Below the pieces are notes generated by a model. That model made no database searches, was not told the origin of the DNA, and was given only the letters and a program-made list of their open reading frames with translations. A stretch of 64,000 nt of DNA, taken from contig CBDDJX010000002.1 in assembly GCA_965229885.1 (NCBI GenBank), forward strand, positions 372,001 to 436,000. The letters run 5' to 3'. This document shows positions 51,240 to 60,170 of this stretch, in pieces. The stretch is from DATLLJ01 sp965229885. GTDB lineage: Bacteria > Acidobacteriota > Vicinamibacteria > Vicinamibacterales > CAVVIG01. Position 1 is the first letter of the stretch; each line of letters starts with the position of its first letter. The position numbers and the translations under genes were made by a program.

Positions 51240-51886
51240 CCGGCACGGATACGAACGTCGGGAAGACGGTGGTGTCGGCTGCGCTCGTCCGCCGCTATCG
51301 CACCCTGCCGCTCAAATACTGGAAGCCGATCCAGACAGGCATCGAGCAGGACGACGATTCGGCCGAAGTGCAGCGGCTATCCGGCTGCGGTCCGGGGCGC
51401 GTCCTCAACGAGGGCATTCGTCTGCCTCGTCCCGTGTCGCCTCATCTGGCGGCGAAGCTCGGCGGGACTTCTATTGCCATCGAACCCCTGATCTCGCTCG
51501 GCGCGTCGATGTCTGGTGGCGGCTGGATCGTCGAGGGCGTCGGAGGCGTGCTGGTTCCGCTCAACGAGCGGGATTTGCTGATCGATCTAATTGGTTCTCT
51601 GAAATTGCCGGTGCTGATTGTCGCGCCGAGCGGCCTCGGCACCATCAATCACACGCTGCTGACGATCGAAGCGCTCGGCCGGCGTACGGTGCCGATTGCC
51701 GGAGTCGTGATGGTTGGTCCGCAGGACGACCTCGCCAGGAACAACCGGCTCGCGATCGAGCACTACGGTCGCGTGGCGGTCCTCGGTGAGATGCCGATGC
51801 TGAAGCCGCTGACGCTGGAACGACTTCGAGGATGGGCGGAAACCTCGCTGGACGCGGAAGGGCGCCTGACGGACTTCCTGGCATGA
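51218..51886 (+). CDS. bioD: Dethiobiotin synthetase
   Basis: Closes the ureido ring of dethiobiotin using ATP and CO2. The product has the P-loop GIFVAGTDTNVGKTVVSAAL, KYWKPIQTG, IVEGVGGVLVPLNERDLLID and the nucleotide-site block VVMVGPQ. No ATG, GTG or TTG lies at the right place. A strong AAGGAGG (51204-51210) precedes CTG 51218 by 7 bases, so an unusual CTG start is proposed, giving 222 residues. It overlaps bioF and shares an ATGA with bioA. Confidence 0.88.
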   Translation: MLRGIFVAGTDTNVGKTVVSAALVRRYRTLPLKYWKPIQTGIEQDDDSAEVQRLSGCGPGRVLNEGIRLPRPVSPHLAAKLGGTSIAIEPLISLGASMSGGGWIVEGVGGVLVPLNERDLLIDLIGSLKLPVLIVAPSGLGTINHTLLTIEALGRRTVPIAGVVMVGPQDDLARNNRLAIEHYGRVAVLGEMPMLKPLTLERLRGWAETSLDAEGRLTDFLA

Positions 51887-53220
51887 CCCGTCCCACGCTC
51901 ATCGACCGCGATCGTGCGTGCGTCTGGCACCCGTACACGCAGATGCTGACGGCGCCGCCGCCCGTGCCGATCGTCAGGGGCGAGGGTGCGTACCTGTATA
52001 CGGAAGACGGCCGGCGCCTCCTCGACGGGACGTCGTCGTGGTGGGTCAATATTCATGGCCACTCGCATCCACGACTGAATGCCGCGCTGGCCGCACAGGC
52101 CGCCGAGCTCGAGCACGTCATGTTTGCCGGCTGCACGCATCCGCCCGCCGTCGAGCTGGCCGAGCGTCTGCTGGCCGTGCTGCCGCCCGGACTGACGCGC
52201 GTGTTCTATTCGGACAACGGATCGACTGCCGTCGAGGTCGCGCTGAAGCTCGCCTGCCAGTACTGGGGGAATCGCGGCGAGCCGTCTCGGCGGTCGTTTG
52301 TCGCGCTCCATCATGCGTATCACGGCGACACGGTCGGCGCGATGTCGGCGAGCGAGGACTCGATCTTCACGCGTCCCTTCACGCCGATGCTGTTCCCCGT
52401 GCACCGCGCGCACGCGCCGTATTGCTATCGCTGTCCGCTCGGGCTCGATCGGGTCACCTGCGCGATCGAGTGCCTGGGGGATCTCGAACGGCTGCTGGCG
52501 GCGCATGGAAACACGATCGCCGGCGTGCTCGTGGAGCCGATGCTGCAGGGCGCCGGCGGCATGATCGTCTGGCCGGCGGAGTTCCTCGCGGGCGTCCGGC
52601 GGCTGTGCGACCGCTACGGCGTCCTGATGATCGCCGACGAAGTGCTGACGGGATTTGGCCGGACCGGCCGGATGTTTGCGTGCGAGCACGCGGCGGTGTC
52701 ACCAGACATCATCTGCCTGTCGAAGGCGTTGACAGGCGGATACCTGCCGCTCGGGGCGACGGTGACCCGCGAGCCGGTGTACGACGCATTCCGCAGTGAC
52801 GATCGCAGGAAGACGTTCTTTCACGGGCATTCCTTCACGGCGAACCCGCTCGCCTGCGCCGTGGCGATCGCCAGCCTCGAGCTGTTTCACGACACCGGAG
52901 CGCTCGAGCGTGTGCACGACCTCGAAGGCTGGCTGCGGCAGGGTCTCGCCCCGCTTGCCTCGCTGCCCTCAGTCGGAGAAGTCCGCATCATCGGCGGCGT
53001 CGGCATCGTCGAGCTGGTGACGGACACGGCGGCCAGGACGGCCGCGGGGTACCTCGATCACGTCGGTCCGCAGCTGACGAAGGCGTTTCTCGATCGCGGC
53101 CTGCTGCTTCGTCCACTCGGCAACATTCTGTATTTCATGCCCCCGTACGTGGTGACCGAGAGCGAGACCGCGTGGGCCATCGAGCAGATCCACGAGGTCC
53201 TGGCGGGGTTGCCAGCCTGA
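51883..53220 (+). CDS. bioA: Adenosylmethionine-8-amino-7-oxononanoate aminotransferase
   Basis: A PLP aminotransferase making 7,8-diaminopelargonate. The 445-residue protein has VWHPYTQMLTAPPPVPIVRG, DGTSSWWVNIHGHSHPRLNA, FYSDNGSTAVEVALKLACQY, ALHHAYHGDTVGAMS and LMIADEVLTGFGRTGRMFAC. The PLP lysine is in IICLSKALTGGYLPLG, and FFHGHSFTANPLACAVAIAS follows. ATG 51883 overlaps the bioD stop (ATGA). It ends the biotin operon. Confidence 0.97.
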   Translation: MTRPTLIDRDRACVWHPYTQMLTAPPPVPIVRGEGAYLYTEDGRRLLDGTSSWWVNIHGHSHPRLNAALAAQAAELEHVMFAGCTHPPAVELAERLLAVLPPGLTRVFYSDNGSTAVEVALKLACQYWGNRGEPSRRSFVALHHAYHGDTVGAMSASEDSIFTRPFTPMLFPVHRAHAPYCYRCPLGLDRVTCAIECLGDLERLLAAHGNTIAGVLVEPMLQGAGGMIVWPAEFLAGVRRLCDRYGVLMIADEVLTGFGRTGRMFACEHAAVSPDIICLSKALTGGYLPLGATVTREPVYDAFRSDDRRKTFFHGHSFTANPLACAVAIASLELFHDTGALERVHDLEGWLRQGLAPLASLPSVGEVRIIGGVGIVELVTDTAARTAAGYLDHVGPQLTKAFLDRGLLLRPLGNILYFMPPYVVTESETAWAIEQIHEVLAGLPA

Positions 53221-53258
53221 TGTCCGGCACGGGGCGACAAGTGAAACGGTGGCCATTG

Positions 53259-53276
53259 CCCGCGACCTCGCGCGGG
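53259..53276 (+). terminator. Weak candidate hairpin after the biotin operon
   Basis: CCCGCG and CGCGGG separated by ACCTCG, about 40 bases past the bioA stop and followed by gttc. It is GC-rich without a T tract, so function is uncertain. Confidence 0.3.
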
Positions 53277-53347
53277 GTTCATGGATGGCCTCCGTCGCGT
53301 CCTCTGTGATTCTCGTCGTCGGTTTCGCGGCTGACTGTATCGATTTC

Positions 53348-54580
53348 CTACGACCTCGCCGGGCGATCCGCAGAGGCCTCGACGCGCTCGACGGATGACG
53401 AGTGCATTGATCCCGCCAGCGTCAAGGACACGAACGAGACGAGAGCCAACGCGCTCGCTGCATAGAAAGCGTAGCGATAGTCACCGAAGGCGACAAACAC
53501 GCGGCCGGCGATGATGGGTCCCAGAATGCCCGCCGTGCCCCATGCCGTAAAGAGCAGACCGTAGTTCATGCCGAGGTCGCGGGTTCCATAGAGGTCCGCG
53601 GTCGTAGACGCGAACACCGACAGCTGCGTGCCGTAACACCAATAGACTACTGCGACCAGGACATAGAGCAGGAACGCCTGCTCCCGCCAGATGAATAACG
53701 CGGGCATGGCCAGTGCCGAACCGAGCACCATCACGCGAAGCGTCATGAGACGCCCCAGGGTATCGGAGAGCCAGCCCGAGAGAATGCGCCCTCCCGTGTT
53801 GCCGACGGCGCCCACGGTGATGGCGAAGGTGGCCGCGGCGGCGCTCAGCCCCGCCGAGAGTGCAAACGGCACCAGCTGACTAATCGTCATCAGACCTGCG
53901 GTCGCGCCCAGGCAATACGCGACCCAGAGGAAGTAGAAACGCGGCGTGCCCAGCATTTCCAGCGGAGAATAATCCTTCTTCTTGCTGGCCGCGGCCGCTG
54001 GAGGGGTCCATCCAGCCGGTTGATACCCTTGTGGCGGATTCGTCAGTAGCCACGTACCGATCATGCCCATGAGGAAAAACAGGATGCCGAGAAGGCGAAA
54101 GGTCGGCCGCCAGCCGATCGACGAGATCAAACTGGTTGCGACCGGGCCGAAGATCGCGGAGCTCGCGCCATAGCCCCCGACCATCAGACCGACGACCAGA
54201 CCGCGCTTGTCGGGAAACCACTTCGACGCGACCGGCATCGGCGTGGCATAACCGAACCCGTTGCCGGCTCCAACCACGATTCCGAAGATGATGTACAGGA
54301 ACAGCAGAGAGGTCGTGAAGCTGGTCAGAAAGAACCCGGCGGATACCAGGACGGTCCCGAGCAACGCGGGGATCCGTGGACCGAACGTATCCTGGATGCG
54401 GCCGCCCAGAATAAACGTGAGGGCGAACGTCACGATCGCGAGTGTAAACACCCCCGACGTCTGGGAGCGGGTCCAGCCGAACTCCCTCTCAAGCGGGAGC
54501 ACGAAGACGCTCCACGCGTAGAGCGAGCCGAGCGCGAGATTCATTGATACGCCGCCGATGACGACACGCCAGCGATTCAT
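53348..54580 (-). CDS. OFA-type major facilitator transporter
   Basis: A 410-residue inner-membrane protein with 12 helices. N-terminal RWRVVIGGVSMNLALGSLYA and WSVFVLPLEREFGWTRSQTS are typical of oxalate/formate-antiporter-family MFS proteins. The loop motifs GGRIQDTFGPR and FPDKRGLVVGLMVGGYGASS follow, with a central cytoplasmic loop at about 200 and the second half GRILSGWLSDTLGRL. The substrate is probably a small organic anion. No enzyme partner is adjacent. Confidence 0.85.
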   Translation of the reverse strand: MNRWRVVIGGVSMNLALGSLYAWSVFVLPLEREFGWTRSQTSGVFTLAIVTFALTFILGGRIQDTFGPRIPALLGTVLVSAGFFLTSFTTSLLFLYIIFGIVVGAGNGFGYATPMPVASKWFPDKRGLVVGLMVGGYGASSAIFGPVATSLISSIGWRPTFRLLGILFFLMGMIGTWLLTNPPQGYQPAGWTPPAAAASKKKDYSPLEMLGTPRFYFLWVAYCLGATAGLMTISQLVPFALSAGLSAAAATFAITVGAVGNTGGRILSGWLSDTLGRLMTLRVMVLGSALAMPALFIWREQAFLLYVLVAVVYWCYGTQLSVFASTTADLYGTRDLGMNYGLLFTAWGTAGILGPIIAGRVFVAFGDYRYAFYAASALALVSFVSLTLAGSMHSSSVERVEASADRPARS

Positions 54581-54715
54581 GATTTGTCCCCTAATCCCAT
54601 TCTTGTGATCTCACGCTGAGTCCGAGCGCAGGTTGCGCTAATTGGAAGGCCACAGTATACGAAAGAGCGCGAAAGAATCAAGTGAGAGGGAGTACCTGTA
54701 GGGAAAACCGCCGCT

Positions 54716-55669
54716 CTAACGAAACCGGGCTTCGATTTGCGGAAGGGCGGCAAGGAGGACGTCGCCGACCACCTGCAGGCTGCGGGCGCTGACGGCGTCG
54801 AGCGTGTCCCGGGGCGTGTGCCACGGCTCGTATTCGAGATCGATGATGTCGACCGACGGTACGCCCGCCCGCAGGAACGGGATGTGGTCATCCTCGATCT
54901 GTGTCGTGTGAGGCACGAAGTACGTATCGAGTTTCAGTCCCTTCGCCGCCGCCCAGATCATGTCGGTCAGCCACGGCGTGGAATTGAGGTCGCGCTTCAG
55001 CTGCAAGTCACGATCGCCGACCATGTCGACAAGAATGTTCGCCTTGATGCCCGCCAGCGTCCCGGCCCGCTTTCCGGCCAGGACGTAGTGCCGGCTCCCG
55101 TAGGTATTGTCGGGAGCGCCAGGCCGGCTGCAATCGTCCCAGTTCTCGCAGAACGCCTCTTCGCCATCCAGAAACAACAGCTCGATCGTCAGCAGGTTCC
55201 GGCGGGCCTTCAGCACGCGCGCCATCTCGAGGAGCAACGCCGCGCTCGATCCGCCGTCGTTCGCCCCGACGAACCGGCTGTCGCGAAAGAGCTTCGTATC
55301 GTAGTGGCCCGAGATGACGATGCGATCGGTGCGCGCACCCGGGATCGCGGCGACCACGTTCACCATGCGCACGTTACCGATCGGCGTGTCGTTGTCCCAG
55401 GCCTGCTCGGCGGCCGCCACCCCGACTGCCGACAGCTGGCTCTTCACGTACGTGCGCGCCTGGTCGAGGGCTGCCGAGCCGGCCGGCCGGGGCCCGATCG
55501 CGACGAGCTGGCGCAGATGCTCCCAGGCCCGGCCCGAGTCGAAGGCCGGAGCGGCGGGCTGGCCAGACGCCGCCGACGCGAATACCAACATCAACGTGGA
55601 GACCGCAGAAATCGCAGAGACACGTCGGCTCTGCGTGTTCCGCGGGTTCTTGGTTGATCGTGGTGTCAT
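54716..55669 (-). CDS. M28-family zinc enzyme, animal glutaminyl-cyclase-like
   Basis: A 317-residue exported protein with a signal segment (VSTLMLVFASAASG). The zinc-site pattern is GHYDTKLFRDSRFVGANDGG, LFLDGEEAFCENW, NILVDMVGDRDL and PWHTPRDTLD, with YGSRHYVLAGKR after the DGEE block. This arrangement is close to glutaminyl-peptide cyclotransferases of the M28 fold, though an aminopeptidase is possible. ATG 55669 overlaps the gltA stop (ATGA). The first 20 residues derive from a dispersed repeat (TPRSTKNPRNTQSRR). Confidence 0.8.
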   Translation of the reverse strand: MTPRSTKNPRNTQSRRVSAISAVSTLMLVFASAASGQPAAPAFDSGRAWEHLRQLVAIGPRPAGSAALDQARTYVKSQLSAVGVAAAEQAWDNDTPIGNVRMVNVVAAIPGARTDRIVISGHYDTKLFRDSRFVGANDGGSSAALLLEMARVLKARRNLLTIELLFLDGEEAFCENWDDCSRPGAPDNTYGSRHYVLAGKRAGTLAGIKANILVDMVGDRDLQLKRDLNSTPWLTDMIWAAAKGLKLDTYFVPHTTQIEDDHIPFLRAGVPSVDIIDLEYEPWHTPRDTLDAVSARSLQVVGDVLLAALPQIEARFR

Positions 55670-56958
55670 GCTCGTTTTTCGCGCGGGACGTAGTCGCGGC
55701 ACGCGGCGCCCTTATAGATCTGCCTGGGGCGGGCGATTTTCTGCTCGGGGTCGAGCAGCATTTCCTGCCACTGGGCGATCCAGCCGGCCGTCCGTGCGAT
55801 GGCGAAGAGCACGGGGAACATCTCGACCGGGAGGCCCATTGCCTGGTAAATCAGGCCGGAGTAGAAATCGACGTTGGGATACAGCTTGCGGCTGACGAAG
55901 TAGTCGTCCTGCAGCGCGATCCGCTCGAGCTCGAGCGCGATCTCGAGCAGCGGGTTCCTGCCCGTAACGTCGAAGACTTGATCGGCCATCCGTTTGATGA
56001 CCTTGGCGCGGGGGTCGTACGACTTGTAGATGCGGTGGCCGAATCCCATCAGCCGGCCGTGGCCTTCGCCCGACTTCACGCGCTTGATGAACTCGGGCAC
56101 TTTATCGATCGAGCCGATCTCGTTCAGCATCCGGAGGACCGCCTCGTTGGCGCCGCCGTGCAGCGGACCGTAGAGCGCGGCCGCGGCGCCTGCCACGGCG
56201 GCGTACGGGTCGGCGTGCGAGCTGCCGATGTTCCGCATGGCGCTCGTGCTGCAGTTCTGCTCGTGATCGGCGTGGAGGATGAAGAGCACGTCGAGCGCGC
56301 GCGCCAGGACGGGGTTGGCGTGATAGCGCAGCTCCGTCATCCGGAAGAGCATGCCCAGGAAATTCGCCGTGAAGCTCAGATCGTTGTCCGGGTAGACGTA
56401 CGGCCAGCCGAGCCCGCGTCGAAACGCGTACGCCGCGATGGTCGGCACCTTGGCGATGAGCCGGTGGATCTGCCGCAGGCGCGAGGCTTCGTCGAAGATC
56501 TGTTTCGCATCCGGATAGAACGTCGACAGCGCACCGGCGGTGCTCAGGAAGATGCCCATCGGATGCGCATCGTGGTGGAACCCGTCCATGAACTTCTTGG
56601 TGCTCTCGTGCAGCATCGTGTGGGAGTTGATCTGGTGGGTCCAGGCGTGCAGCTGCGATGACGTGGGCAGCTCGCCGAACACGATGAGATAGGCGGTTTC
56701 GAGGTAGTTGCTTTGCTCGGCGAGCTGCTCGATCGGATACCCGCGATAGAGCAGGATGCCCTTATCGCCGTCGATGTAGGTGATCGCGCTCCTGCAGTTC
56801 GCCGTGTTCATGAATGCCGGGTCGTACGTCATGAGCCCGAAGTCGTCGGGGGACGCTTTGATTTGCCGCAGATCGATGGCGCGAATCGTGCCGTCCTGGA
56901 TCGGCAGGTCGTACTTCTTGCCCGTGCGGTTGTCGGTAACGGTCAGCGTATCGGTCAT
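55666..56958 (-). CDS. gltA: Citrate synthase
   Basis: Condenses acetyl-CoA and oxaloacetate in the TCA cycle. The 430-residue type II-like protein has DGDKGILLYRGYPIEQLAEQ, FMDGFHHDAHPMGIFLS, LHADHEQNCSTSAMRNIGSS, AALYGPLHGGANEAVLRMLN, GFGHRIYKSYDPRAKVIKRM and VDFYSGLIYQAMGLPVEMFP. These include the catalytic His/His/Asp positions. ATG 56958 begins MTDTLTVTDN; seven upstream codons may also be read. It is coupled to the M28 gene. Confidence 0.95.
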   Translation of the reverse strand: MTDTLTVTDNRTGKKYDLPIQDGTIRAIDLRQIKASPDDFGLMTYDPAFMNTANCRSAITYIDGDKGILLYRGYPIEQLAEQSNYLETAYLIVFGELPTSSQLHAWTHQINSHTMLHESTKKFMDGFHHDAHPMGIFLSTAGALSTFYPDAKQIFDEASRLRQIHRLIAKVPTIAAYAFRRGLGWPYVYPDNDLSFTANFLGMLFRMTELRYHANPVLARALDVLFILHADHEQNCSTSAMRNIGSSHADPYAAVAGAAAALYGPLHGGANEAVLRMLNEIGSIDKVPEFIKRVKSGEGHGRLMGFGHRIYKSYDPRAKVIKRMADQVFDVTGRNPLLEIALELERIALQDDYFVSRKLYPNVDFYSGLIYQAMGLPVEMFPVLFAIARTAGWIAQWQEMLLDPEQKIARPRQIYKGAACRDYVPREKRA

Positions 56959-57031
56959 ACCACCACTCTCATGTCCCATTGCTCACGTCTCAGCCACTCT
57001 GAGACTTCAGCCCGAGACTGTCACCCTAATA

Positions 57032-57068
57032 GATAACCCGAATCCGGCCGTCTGGTCATCTGGTAATT
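57032..57068 (-). repeat. 8-bp-period array upstream of gltA
   Basis: Units gataaccc, gaatccgg, ccgtctgg, tcatctgg, then taattg. These are the reverse complement of the gattaccc/gaccagat family. The array lies between the phoU stop (57085) and the gltA start. Confidence 0.45.
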
Positions 57069-57084
57069 GTAGGCGAACGGCAGA

Positions 57085-57774
57085 TTAGTGGGGCTGATCC
57101 CCGAGGTGATGCCGCACATCGCGCGCGGAGACGATGAAAATCACGTCCTCCGCGATGTTGGTCGCGTGATCGCCGATGCGCTCGAGATGGCGGGAAATGA
57201 GGATGAGATCGAGCGCCGGCTCGATGGTGGACTGGTCCTGAAGCATGTAGGTGAGCAGTTCGCGGAAGATCTGCGTCTTCAAGGCGTCGAGCTTGTCGTC
57301 CTCGTCCAGCACCTGCTGGGCGAGATCGGCGTCGAGCCGCACGAAGGCGTCGAGCGAGTCGCGGAGCATCGTCTGCGCGATGGTGGCCATCAGCGGGATG
57401 TCGATCAGCCGCTTCACGGCCTGGTGCTCCGCGTACCGCCGGGCCGCCTCGGCAATGTTCACTGCCAGGTCGCCAACCCGCTCCAGATCCGTATTGATCT
57501 TCACGGCCGCCACGATCGTGCGGAGGTCGGCCGCCATGGGTTGGTGGAGCGCCAGCAGCGTGAAGCAGCGGCTGTCGATCTCGACGTGCAGCGAGTTGAG
57601 CGGCCCATCGCCGTGCAACACGCGCTCGATGAGCGCGTTGTCGCGTTCCACGAGGCCCCTGATCGAGAGGCGCACTTCCTCCTCGGCGAGGCCGCCCATC
57701 TCGAGCAGACGGGCCTTGCACTGCTCGAGCTCTTCGCGAAAGTGCGGCACGACGTGCTCTCCGGATCCCGTCAT
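57085..57774 (-). CDS. phoU: Phosphate-transport regulator PhoU
   Basis: A 229-residue helical cytoplasmic protein. Both PhoU metal-binding repeats are present: VAAVKINTDLERVGDLAVNI and LILISRHLERIGDHATNIAE. PhoU down-regulates PstSCAB phosphate uptake and PhoR signalling. It is directly downstream of pstB (about 40 bases), the normal operon order. pstS, pstC, pstA and phoB/R are not in the window. Confidence 0.93.
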   Translation of the reverse strand: MTGSGEHVVPHFREELEQCKARLLEMGGLAEEEVRLSIRGLVERDNALIERVLHGDGPLNSLHVEIDSRCFTLLALHQPMAADLRTIVAAVKINTDLERVGDLAVNIAEAARRYAEHQAVKRLIDIPLMATIAQTMLRDSLDAFVRLDADLAQQVLDEDDKLDALKTQIFRELLTYMLQDQSTIEPALDLILISRHLERIGDHATNIAEDVIFIVSARDVRHHLGDQPH

Positions 57775-57813
57775 TGTCCTTATTCTTCTCTTTCTCTTTT
57801 CTTGCGCTGGCGC

Positions 57814-58656
<843 letters not shown>

Positions 58657-58666
58657 TCGCTCCACG

Positions 58667-59488
58667 CTATCCTCCGGGGATTTCCGGCGCGTTACGGCTG
58701 TGTAAAATCCGTGTAACGGCAGGCACCGCTTCCGCCGGCTCCAGAAACGCTTCAACCTGCTTACGCAGTTCGTCCTGAATGCGATCGACCCTCCGCCTGG
58801 CGTCGAGGACTCGAAAGTGGAACTCGTCGGCCATTGAGGCGTACTCGCGAAGCAACCGCTGTTGATACGTGCGGAAACTTTCGTAGATGTCGTCGCCGGT
58901 CTTCAGATCCATTCCAGATTCCCAGAAGTCCATCCCGCGCGATTCGAGGACGCGACCGATGAGCTTGTCGACGTCGATCTTGAGGTAGAAGACCATATGC
59001 GGCGTAATCGCGAACCCGTACAGGTTCCTCAGCCACTGGCGGTCGATGCCGCGCACGCCGGCGCGCGCCAGCGCCGTGAAGATGTACCGATCCGACAGGA
59101 CGATGAACCCGGCCTTGAGCGCCGGAATGATTTCCTTTTCCAGCCGGTCGGCGAAGTCCGTGGCGTAGAGCAGGACGAAGGTCAGCTTATTGAGCGTGTT
59201 GCTCGATTTCGCCAGCTCGATCGTCGGCTGCATCAACGGCGATCGCGTCCATCCGGTTTCGACGACGCCGTAGCCCTTGACCTCCAGCCACTCGCGCAGC
59301 AGCTGAATCTGCGTGCTGCGTCCGACGCCATCCGTGCCTTCGATGGCGATGAGCTTGCCGGGGTAGCCATCAATCGGCAGATATGGAACGCCCCGGCCGT
59401 AGTACCGGCCGGGCTGGATGCCGAGGTTGGCGGCCCCTTCATTGCGTCCCCCGGGGCGATCTTCGTCGAGATCAGACGGGCTCGTCAT
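58667..59488 (-). CDS. Thymidylate-kinase-like protein with Arg in the P-loop
   Basis: A 273-residue protein. The N-terminal 45 residues are an extension. The P-loop reads LIAIEGTDGVGRSTQIQLLR, with Arg where kinases have the catalytic Lys (GxxGxGKST). The rest is thymidylate-kinase-like: LSDRYIFTALARAGVRGIDR and DIYESFRTYQQRLLREYASM. It is tandem with a second, canonical kinase gene, overlapping by 17 bases. The Lys-to-Arg change could mean altered activity, but phosphotransfer is not excluded. Confidence 0.75.
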   Translation of the reverse strand: MTSPSDLDEDRPGGRNEGAANLGIQPGRYYGRGVPYLPIDGYPGKLIAIEGTDGVGRSTQIQLLREWLEVKGYGVVETGWTRSPLMQPTIELAKSSNTLNKLTFVLLYATDFADRLEKEIIPALKAGFIVLSDRYIFTALARAGVRGIDRQWLRNLYGFAITPHMVFYLKIDVDKLIGRVLESRGMDFWESGMDLKTGDDIYESFRTYQQRLLREYASMADEFHFRVLDARRRVDRIQDELRKQVEAFLEPAEAVPAVTRILHSRNAPEIPGG

Positions 59489-60170
59489 CGCTCATCTCCG
59501 AAAGCTTGGTCTCGATGTGTTTCGCGGCGCGCGAGCGCACGACACGCTGCTGCTCGGTGATGCTGCCGACGGCGTTGACCACCTCGAGACCATATTCGTC
59601 CACGAGCCTGTCATATTCTTCGAGCACCTTGCCCTGGAACAGGCGGAAGCTGTCCGCGGGATTCGTGCTCCAGCCCAGATCCATGCCCGCCTCATAGAAC
59701 TTGAGCTTCACGCGCCGTGCCATCAGACGGTCGAGCGATACATCAATCGGGACGCGGAAGTAGAGCGTCAGATCGGGCCGCACTGCGAAGCTGTAGAGCT
59801 CGCGCACCCATTGCCGATCAACGCCCCGCGTCGCGTCGCGGGCGAAGGCCGTGTAGGCGTACCGGTCCGCGAGCACGATCATGCCCGCCTTGAGCGGCGG
59901 GATGATCTTGTACAGCAGGCGATCAGCGAAGTCGGTGGCGTGCAGCAGGCTGAACGTCATCGGAGTCAGTGCGTTCTTCTTCTTTCCCGTCTTGGTGGCC
60001 GCCTTGACCAGGGCGGATGAGTTCCATTCCGTGACGAAGACCCGATGCCCGCCGGCGCTCAGCCACTTCGCCAGCAGCCCGAGCTGCGTCGTCTTGCCCG
60101 AGCCGTCGATCCCTTCGACGACGAACAGCCTTCCCGGGTACTCGTGAGGTGTCGTCAGGTTGTTCAGCAT
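59472..60170 (-). CDS. Thymidylate kinase-like protein (canonical P-loop)
   Basis: A 232-residue protein with P-loop FVVEGIDGSGKTTQLGLLAK. The acceptor/lid blocks are TPMTFSLLHATDFADRLLYK, MIVLADRYAYTAFARDATRG and DSFRLFQGKVLEEYDRLVDE. Residues differ from housekeeping Tmk (no clear DRY/DRE pair beyond ADRYAYTAFARD). It may phosphorylate dTMP or another small molecule. ATG 60170 lies inside the annotated tail of the ppx gene. It is paralogous to the upstream-named kinase that follows it. Confidence 0.8.
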   Translation of the reverse strand: MLNNLTTPHEYPGRLFVVEGIDGSGKTTQLGLLAKWLSAGGHRVFVTEWNSSALVKAATKTGKKKNALTPMTFSLLHATDFADRLLYKIIPPLKAGMIVLADRYAYTAFARDATRGVDRQWVRELYSFAVRPDLTLYFRVPIDVSLDRLMARRVKLKFYEAGMDLGWSTNPADSFRLFQGKVLEEYDRLVDEYGLEVVNAVGSITEQQRVVRSRAAKHIETKLSEMSDDEPV

